A stretch of 64,000 nucleotides of DNA from Armillaria gallica (Eukaryota; Basidiomycota; Agaricomycetes; Agaricales; Physalacriaceae): positions 2,852,001-2,916,000 of the forward strand of contig JBANDB010000010.1 in NCBI GenBank assembly GCA_037576215.1. Reading direction: 5' to 3'. Positions within the stretch are counted from its first letter, which is position 1; the number at the start of each line of letters is the position of its first letter. This document shows, piece after piece, positions 57,218-64,000 of this stretch. Both the position numbers and the translations under genes were made by a program. Under the pieces are notes generated by a model. The model was not told the origin of the DNA and ran no database searches. It was given only the letters and a program-made list of their open reading frames with translations.

Positions 57218-59827
57218 ATGGCAAGATTGGATGACTCAGCACCTATTCTTGGTATGTTATTCCCATGCCAGTCGGTTGGTCATCTTGAGCAGGCCTTAAA
57301 AATATTTTTGACCCGATATGATTTTTTAGGTTTTTGCAACCCCCTTGGCAAACAGTGTGAAGCAGTATACACTATTCCTCCGCAAAAAATATCATACACA
57401 GTGTGGGTCAAACACATTGAATACTTCGTATTGACTACATCATCTTCATCAGCCCCTCTGTACTAGCATGGACGAGCCATGTTCATCCTGAAGGGACAAA
57501 ATATTATAGTTGGAGGGAACCGGTATGTGCTTTGCTCATCTTTCACTTCCGGAGGAACTGAGTTGTGGCACAAGTACTGCACAGTAGTCACAGATGCTGA
57601 TATCACACAAGATCAAACCCTAACAATAGTCAATAAAGCCTTAAGACATATATGTACCTCCTGGAAATCTATCCGACACGCCGAACCACTCTTTTCTTCT
57701 GCAAATGTTGACCTTGTCCTCGATATCATCCTGGATGGCACAGGCAGCCACGTTTGCGAGTACTATCTCACATATCATCTGACATGGGTCATCTTCTGGC
57801 CAGAACACATGAACCCATTGCAGAGTCTGTTCTATAATATGAAGGGCATTCAGTTGGAGGCGCATATTGGTATTGGCTTTAATCTTTTATGATTCATGTT
57901 CTAAAATCATCCACACTGTATGATGGCTTTGATATGTGAGGCTGAAATATTGAAATTGAAAAATATTTATTTTTAGCCAGTTTTTAGCTTAAAATATCAA
58001 AGAGATATGCACAATATCTTTTCTATATTTGTGATTTTATTCAGTTTTAAGATGATTTTCACAAATATAAAAAAGATATTATGTATATTTCTTTGAAATT
58101 TTAAGCCAAAAACTAGCTAAAAATAAATAACTTTCAATTTTAATATTTCAGCCTCACATATCAAAGCCATCATGCAGTGCCAAGGATATGCAATAAACAC
58201 TCAATACTGGTATTTCAATACTTCGATACTTTGATCTTTTCCTAGCTCATTTGTGTTCCAGGCACCACCATGGATTATATCCCTCTCTGTCATGTCCAGG
58301 ACAAGCTGTATTGCATGAATTGAAGGACATGATTCTTCATGCCATAGGTGGTGAGTAAGTCCTATGTCAATAGCTGACAGAATTGACATCCTAAGCCCAG
58401 ATCACCTGATATCTGCCTCATCTACTGCATGATATGGGCCAGATGAATCAAAGATGATGTTGGACATAATCAATTCTGGAATACCGGACCTTCAAAATGT
58501 GCCAGGAGTCTGCAGGATTATATTCATTCTAATGAAGCATTTCGGTGAATCTTATACAAATTTATGAAGATGTAACTGCTAATATGCATATCCCAGCAGA
58601 GGAGAAGTATGCTAATCTTCATGGGGAACAAGCTGTTTGACTGAACAGCGGAGTTTCAATCTTCGATAGTGCACTGTGGAAGGTATCTAGAAGATTCTCC
58701 CTTATTAGTTTGATGCTTTTCAGTGCCCCATGAAGGCACTTATTGGCAATTGAAACAATGTCAATTGATGGCATTGTCTCTCGCCAGGCATGGAATCAAT
58801 TTTCCTCTGCAGTTCAGAAGACGTGTTCAGACTTGACCATATATGTAAGTCTGAAAGTGGCCCTGTGTGGACTTTGGTTTGACATCTATTGAAGTGTATG
58901 GTCCTTATTGCCATTGATGTTGGTATCCTTGTGATCCAGTCTGTGGATGCTGGCCCGAATATGTCAGGGATAAAAATAATATTATATATCTCTGTGGCTG
59001 CTTGCCTTGGAAGCATTACCTTTGCTTTCCTGCTACAACACAAGTATCAGGACATCCTGCAGGTGTCATTTTCGGAATCTGTTTGTCCAATGACTCTTTA
59101 TTCCCTGCCAACTGACATATATGTGCATAGTGCCAAATAAACCATGGATTCCGTGACAACTGTGATACTTTGGAGAACATTGCTGTTGTTCAAGGTCTAC
59201 CATTTGGTTTACTATACTGGGGGTATGTTGTATGTATTCAAAGTTGGATTCATTCAAATTTCCCAATGAACAGGACAGTGTTCTTCATCAGTGCCTTCCT
59301 TATCTTTGGACTGTACACTGGTCCACAGGTGAATAGGATACTGGGACTTTTGTTCCTGTTCTTTTGGTACTGGACTTCAAGCTGACATAGCACATGATTC
59401 GCGAGATGACTGTGGATTGGAGGAACAACATATATCTCTGGGCTAGGCATGGAATACCAACTGCACTTGAGCCCAATGAGCAATATTGGCCAAGCTTAAT
59501 TACTTGCCTTCTACTTTCCTTTCAGGTGTTCATGCATCTGTACTACTAGCTTCCAGTTACCCAGTTTTTTTTTTTTAATCCTGTTGGTATGTGTTGTACC
59601 TAATCCTACATGCCAGCGTATGGTGGGATATTGCTACTTGTCCGTATCTTGTCCTTTCTTCCTGTTCTATGTTCCTACACATATTAAAAGTCATCTGGTT
59701 GCCAAATATAGCTCTAGATGTTGATGGATTAAGTCATCAAAGCATCGAGATGGATGACATTATTTCAAATTCCAAACGCATCGAGGAGCACAGCCACCTT
59801 GAATCATCTTCTTCACTTTGGGGCTAA
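57218..59827 (+). pseudogene. Relic of a large Agaricomycete membrane-protein family
   Basis: Pieces in the expected order: a WW-like lead-in then TVVTDADITQDQTLTIVNKA (57580-57640), CEYYLTYHLTWVIFW and LFYNMKGIQLEAHI (57750-57870), AWNQFSSAVQKTCSDLTIY (about 58790), a membrane segment near 58890-59035 (IDVGILVIQSVDAG, IILYISVAACLGSITFAFLL), LENIAVVQGLPFGLLYWGYV (59169 onward) and further hydrophobic blocks to 59830. These resemble the DADI-type lead, the FW-V-V-G loop, and the L-E-x-x-A-I-x-x-S-L-P-x-A-L-L-x-W membrane block of a widespread uncharacterised family. Frames are broken between pieces by stops and shifts and by a MITE at 57914. Non-functional; family identity rests on remembered motif order. 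Confidence 0.55.
57914..58179. mobile_element. Fold-back MITE with CACTG ends (CACTA-like)
   Basis: A 266-bp nearly perfect palindrome: cactgYatgatggctttga at each end in opposite orientation, with pairing continuing past 100 bp per arm. It is flanked by the trinucleotide cca (57911-57913 and 58180-58182). CACTR ends with a 2-3 bp duplication are typical of CACTA/EnSpm transposons; the 3-bp match could be chance. No coding capacity. It lies inside the membrane-protein relic. Confidence 0.72.
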
Positions 59828-59829
59828 GC

Positions 59830-60672
59830 TTAAGGGTTACTCAATGAGTATAACTACCTAAATTGTACAATCCACCAATTTATCTAACTCTCACCCCTCA
59901 CCGCCTCTTCAGTGGTTCTGCAGCAGCTAAGGTCGACTTCATTATTTAAAATTCTCATTCCTGACCGCAGCCAGCAGTGTTGCTGTATGGCAACTGTTTG
60001 GTGCTATTATAAACACTGGGAAATTGTGGAAGAAATGAAGTTGAAACAATGCCACAATGTATCTTGCTCAGTATATCACATCCTGTGTTATATGTTCTTC
60101 CAAAGATATACTTCGAAGCACACATGTCGGACATTTTCAAGGTCAGAAATCATTATCTGTGTGCCCATTATTTTCAGTGATTTAAGTGTTTCCTTAAAGA
60201 TCATTGTTCATCAGTGTAGTCCAGGGATTGATGCCTGTTGGGGTTTTCACGTGGCCTGACTTTGAAAGAATTGTTAGTACATTGTTAGCAGCATTTTACC
60301 TATTATAAAACCCAAATCAGTCTGCAGGATAGTCTAGATCTTTCTGGAAGTGGACATATTTGTATAATGGCATCCTGATTTCAGCTGTTATAATTTTTCC
60401 TCACTGGCACTGAAGAGATGGTCCTAGATAAACTTCTTTAAGTATCTGAAGTTGGAATTTGGTTTTAAGCTCCATCAAGGGGTATTACATATATCATGTT
60501 ATTCGGCGATCAGCGCATACCATTACCATTGGAATTGCATCATTTTTTGTCTCTTAATTCCCACCATTGTTTCTGACACGTCGTTTATCAATTCCCATAC
60601 ATATACGATGGAGGAATATCCTTTCAAGATATGGAGTACGTTCACAGGTGCAATGGTGTAATCGCTGACTGA
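59830..60672. other. No confident gene
   Basis: A 115-codon plus frame at 59912-60259 and a 69-codon plus frame at 60452-60661 lack motifs. An ATG at 60609 could begin the Ulp1-like gene, but the junction to its next exon is unresolved. Confidence 0.35.
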
Positions 60673-62239
60673 CCACTACCAAAGCTGTCAAACCCCACTC
60701 CCCATTCCCTGTTTCTGGAGATTGATGAAGAAGACTCAACAGAGTCATCTGATTCATCATCGGACAATGAAGGAGACTTTCGCGATTCCTGTTCGAGATC
60801 GAACTCTCAGCCATTTACCATTGCAAATTTTCACACTGGCCTGAGCGGATCGTTGAAGTGAAAGGCTAAGGTCAGTCCACATATCTATCAAGCAATACCA
60901 CTTGATTGAATTGACAAATGCAGGATTCAGCCATTTCCAAGGTCCATCGAAGTAAGAAGCCTCATAGCCAGTAAGCATCTCTTATCAATAATGAAGCATA
61001 TTTTCCAAGCTTTTCTTAGCAACACTGCTGTACCTGACAGTTTGCAAGAACATGTTGGGGAGGGAGAAACAATTGATCCTAATTGATCCTGAAGAGTTGT
61101 TCATAACATTTATTTTCTGCTGAACTCTGTTAACAATTCCTCTAGGATGCTGGAATATCCTTGGGGCATCACTGGTGGGGTGAGCATCAAACGAGAAGAC
61201 TTTGATCGCTTAAAACCAGGTGTCTACCTCAATGATAACCTCATAGAGTTTGGATTACGGTACATATTTCTCAAGGTCTTTTACCCCCTGTTCACAACTT
61301 TCTGTAGGCTTTTGCAAGAGCAATTGGGACAAGATAAATTTGCAATTAACAAAGACATTTATATCTTCAGTCCGTTTTGGTTTCCTAAATTCGAAAGGTG
61401 ATAGATTTTGTCTTTCATGTCACCATGGATGTATTCAAACACATGTTAGAAAATATGATGATGTGCGGCATTGGACATCCAAGATCGATATCTTTGTGAA
61501 GACATACTTGATCATACTGATACATGAAGGGTACATCATTTTTGTGTATTTCAGAGAATAATCAACATGATCTTTCCTAGCATCCATTGGTATCTCACTA
61601 TCATTTGCAATCCTGGCTGTATGATTCTGCCAGGTGAACCCGAGAAGGAGACTCCGGTTGAAGCTGAAGAAAGGAGTGACACTGGAAAAGGATCTGCCAC
61701 AGGGGAAGTGTAAGAGTATTTACATGTGACATTTGATGCACTTTGTTGACAGTGATATTTCAGTACCCAGATTTTTACACTTGATTCACTGGGCTCGGAA
61801 CATCAGGATACCTTGATGGCATTGAGCAACTTCCTAGTACTTGAGGCATCTGACAAGAAAGGAGTGCAGACGAAGATGCAGCCTATCACACAATCTGCCT
61901 CCATAAGTGTCATAATGGACACACACAGGAAGCTTACCATTGTACAGGTGCCACGGCAGAAGAATTCTTACAACTGTGGTATATTTTTATTACACTTTGT
62001 GGAAACATTCATGTCGGAGCCATCAAGGTACCATAAACTCATGGTAAGTTCTTTCTCGTTGATCACTATGTATTGATGACATTGTGTATATCCTCCAGTC
62101 AGAATCACCTTCACACCTTACAACCAGTAGAAACCTGGTCTGGCAAGTTGACAAAGTTAATGCCCTGAGGGAACGTTTAACCTGTCAGATCTTGGAACTT
62201 TCAAAAGGATGGTCAGCTTATATGGCAACACACCCCTGA
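60673..62239 (+). CDS. Ulp1-like SUMO protease (C48 cysteine peptidase)
   Basis: The catalytic part is well supported: exons 61146-61259, 61308-61397, 61450-61530, 61581-61709, 61764-62043 and 62099-62239, with GT-AG introns of 48-55 nt and consistent phases. Motifs in order: YPWGITGGVSIKREDFDRL, the LNDNLIEFGLR block, IFVKTYLIILIHEGIHWYL with the catalytic His in HW, FTLDSLG with the catalytic Asp, and VPRQKNSYNCGIFLLHF with the oxyanion Gln and catalytic Cys. The usual D before CG is Asn. Upstream, exons 60924-60970 and 61020-61095 and an acidic Ser-rich block (60673-60857, DEEDSTESSDSSSDNEGD) join in an open frame; the first exon and ATG are unresolved. Ulp1 enzymes mature or remove SUMO in the nucleus; in fungi they are also frequent transposon passengers. 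Tail-to-tail with the integrase gene. Confidence 0.82.
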
Positions 62240-62492
62240 GATGTTGCTTCAGGGGAAAGTCCTATCAAAATCATTCAAGACACCTAAATTTGTATACTCC
62301 TAGACATGCTCATCGTTGCTTAAAATCTTTTTCATGTATACCAGAATGACGTTGCATTATATCTTTCGGATCACTCAGTTCCAATCTTAAGCTAACTTGA
62401 GCATGGCAAAAATGCACTATTGTATCATGTAGGGATGTTTTCATTCCTCCACGTCTGTAAGTCTGAATCTGCATTACAATGTGTCTGCGACT

Positions 62493-63800
62493 CTACACTC
62501 CCATGTGTTGCATAAAGTTTGTGAGGGACATCTCTAAATTAGGCACCTCTCCTGATATTTCAAACTCCTCCTCACCCGAGTCATTGCTCTCTTTGTGTGA
62601 CAATGTGCTTCCATTCCCTTCAACTTCCTTGTCCTGAAGGTCTGAGTGCCATTTATTAGGGCTATGAAAGGAGTATCAACATGTGAGTCAACTTACCTGT
62701 GATAACCAGAGGATTGAGACCATCAATATGTACGGTGCCTTGTCTCTGGTTTGGGTCGGACTGTGTTTTTTCATAACAATCATCATCGAAGAATATATCC
62801 CATTCATCTACTGCAATGATTCTATGAGCATGGAACTTTTCCAGAAGCACAAGATAGATATTCCAGACACAGTCTTGCTTTATTTTGGGATTCCCTAGCT
62901 CATTCATAAACTCCTCGGCACATTGTTGAAAAGATTCAGGTACAAGTTCCAGCACAGGATGATCAATTGGTGCATAAAGTTGCCTGGCAGTCTGAATAGA
63001 TTCAGAACTGAAAGTAACCTAAGAATGGACTTTCACAATGTCATTGAAAAAGATCACCTCAAGATTTACCTTGTAATCTTGAGCGTCAAATCGCTCCGGA
63101 GCCTGCTCGATGAGCAGCGGGATGCCATTTGGGCAGGCTATCTTTTGATTGTGTCTCTTCTTGGTTGTGTTATTTTTTACGACATACTCGTCGAGTTCAT
63201 GTTGAAGCCATGGAATAAAAATGTAACGAAAGACCAAACTGCCTTAACTGTTAGCTGATATCCACCTGAAAATAGATACTTACGCTTCCAAAGGTACTTT
63301 AGGATCATACCATCCTTGGTCCACACCATGTTGCAGCAGGCCCTCGTAGCTGAAGCTAAATGTCGCACAGAGTACACTCCAAACTATCTCAGAGGGAATA
63401 TTCATCTTCTCCACCATCCAACGATGTTGTACAGTATTGCATAACTCTGGGTCAGCCCATTGTCTCAGGAAAGTCTGAGCCCGAGCTACATTTCCATTTT
63501 CATTACCAACGTCCCTTTGAGTTATAAGTGGGCTGTCTAAAAAGTTCCTGAGTTTGAAGATGTGAAGGAATCATTTTATACTTACATCTATTTGCTTCTA
63601 TCACATCTAAATAATATTTGCAAATCAAAACTGGGTTCAAATTATTCCACCATATCTTCATCCATTTTAGGACACCACTGAATGGGTTGACACAAGCATG
63701 AAGACAAAGACCAAATCGGTATTTCCACTTGTTGTGTTGGTCTATACACCACAAGTCATTAACACCAGCACAATAGAACACTTTCTGGACCATGTCCTTT
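62493..63800 (-). CDS. Integrase catalytic domain protein (Agaricomycete retroviral-type), 5' end unresolved
   Basis: Five exons join in consistent phase: 63586-63800, 63284-63536, 63070-63238, 62697-63018 and 62493-62641, stop TAG at 62493-62495. The product reads FYCAGVNDLWCIDQHNKWKY (first catalytic Asp), PFSGVLKWMKIWWNNLNP, LITQRDVGNENGNVA (second Asp and nearby Glu), LRQWADPELCNTVQHRWMVE, GVDQGWYDPKVPLE, LVFRYIFIPWLQHELDEYV, LYAPIDHPVLELVPESFQ and an acidic C-terminal tail (SNDSGEEEFEISG). This layout is that of integrase-core proteins repeated in Agaricomycete genomes; they are thought to derive from integrase-type transposases. No stop or shift lies within the five exons. Exons upstream of 63800 could not be fixed and may leave the window. 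Confidence 0.8.
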
Positions 63801-64000
63801 CTGAGTCATCTTGCAACATATTTAGGCTCGTTAGCATAACTCCACTCCTTGATTGTGTCTCTGCTGGGATGTAAGGAAGGCATCTCTGTTATGATTTTTC
63901 CATTTTTCCTTATCCTATCACTCGGCACCTATCTTATCTTCGGTGCTTCACTTACCTTGATATTATCTAATGGCATCCGGACTGGTTGCCATGACTATAA
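63801..64000. other. Window edge, probably 5' exons of the integrase gene
   Basis: On the minus strand a short open block with MPSLHPSRDTIKEWSYANEP precedes the first placed integrase exon and may be coding, but the join is ambiguous. Confidence 0.35.

Overview
The window looks like nuclear DNA of a filamentous basidiomycete, most likely an Agaricomycete. Genes are split by many GT-AG introns of about 45-60 nt. The recognisable families are ones typical of that class: a HET-domain protein, an M35 peptidyl-Lys metallopeptidase, a DUF6699-like protein, a serpentine membrane protein, a nucleotidyltransferase-fold family, an Ulp1-like SUMO protease, a retroviral-type integrase and RecQ-like helicase relics. 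There is no tRNA, rRNA, CRISPR or bacterial-style operon. Many open frames begin at GTG/TTG or run antisense to real exons and were discarded. Exon boundaries were derived by hand from splice signals and reading-frame continuity, without a similarity search.

Layout. 0-10 kb: a RecQ-like helicase relic, a hAT-type MITE, then a long stretch of decayed sequence without a confident gene. 10-18.6 kb: an intact HET-domain gene, a second hAT-type MITE with a perfect 8-bp target duplication, a young 5'-truncated LINE bounded by a 15-bp target duplication, and a single-pass membrane-protein gene followed by a decayed tandem copy. 19-31 kb: three paralogues of a 2-oxoglutarate/Fe(II) oxygenase (one pseudogene, two intact in inverted orientation) around a 10-exon short-chain dehydrogenase, plus a TA-flanked MITE and a kinase C-lobe relic. 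32-41 kb: a secreted M35 protease with five introns (three traced at 48 nt), a DUF6699-like gene with a 12-His run, a nucleotidyltransferase-like gene, and a multi-pass membrane protein interrupted by one in-frame TGA.

44-64 kb is visibly more AT-rich and relic-dense. It holds an intact serpentine membrane gene, two decayed tandem copies of the nucleotidyltransferase gene, a large relic of an Agaricomycete membrane-protein family carrying a fold-back CACTA-like MITE, and at the right edge an Ulp1-like protease gene converging on an integrase gene only about 250 bp away. The Ulp1/integrase pair is the best candidate here for an incompletely described mobile system, but its termini are not visible in the window.

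How the genes relate: mostly this is a patchwork of independent accessory genes and transposon debris, not one pathway. The 2OG oxygenase trio, the nucleotidyltransferase copies and the duplicated membrane gene show that local duplication and decay dominate the evolution of this segment.
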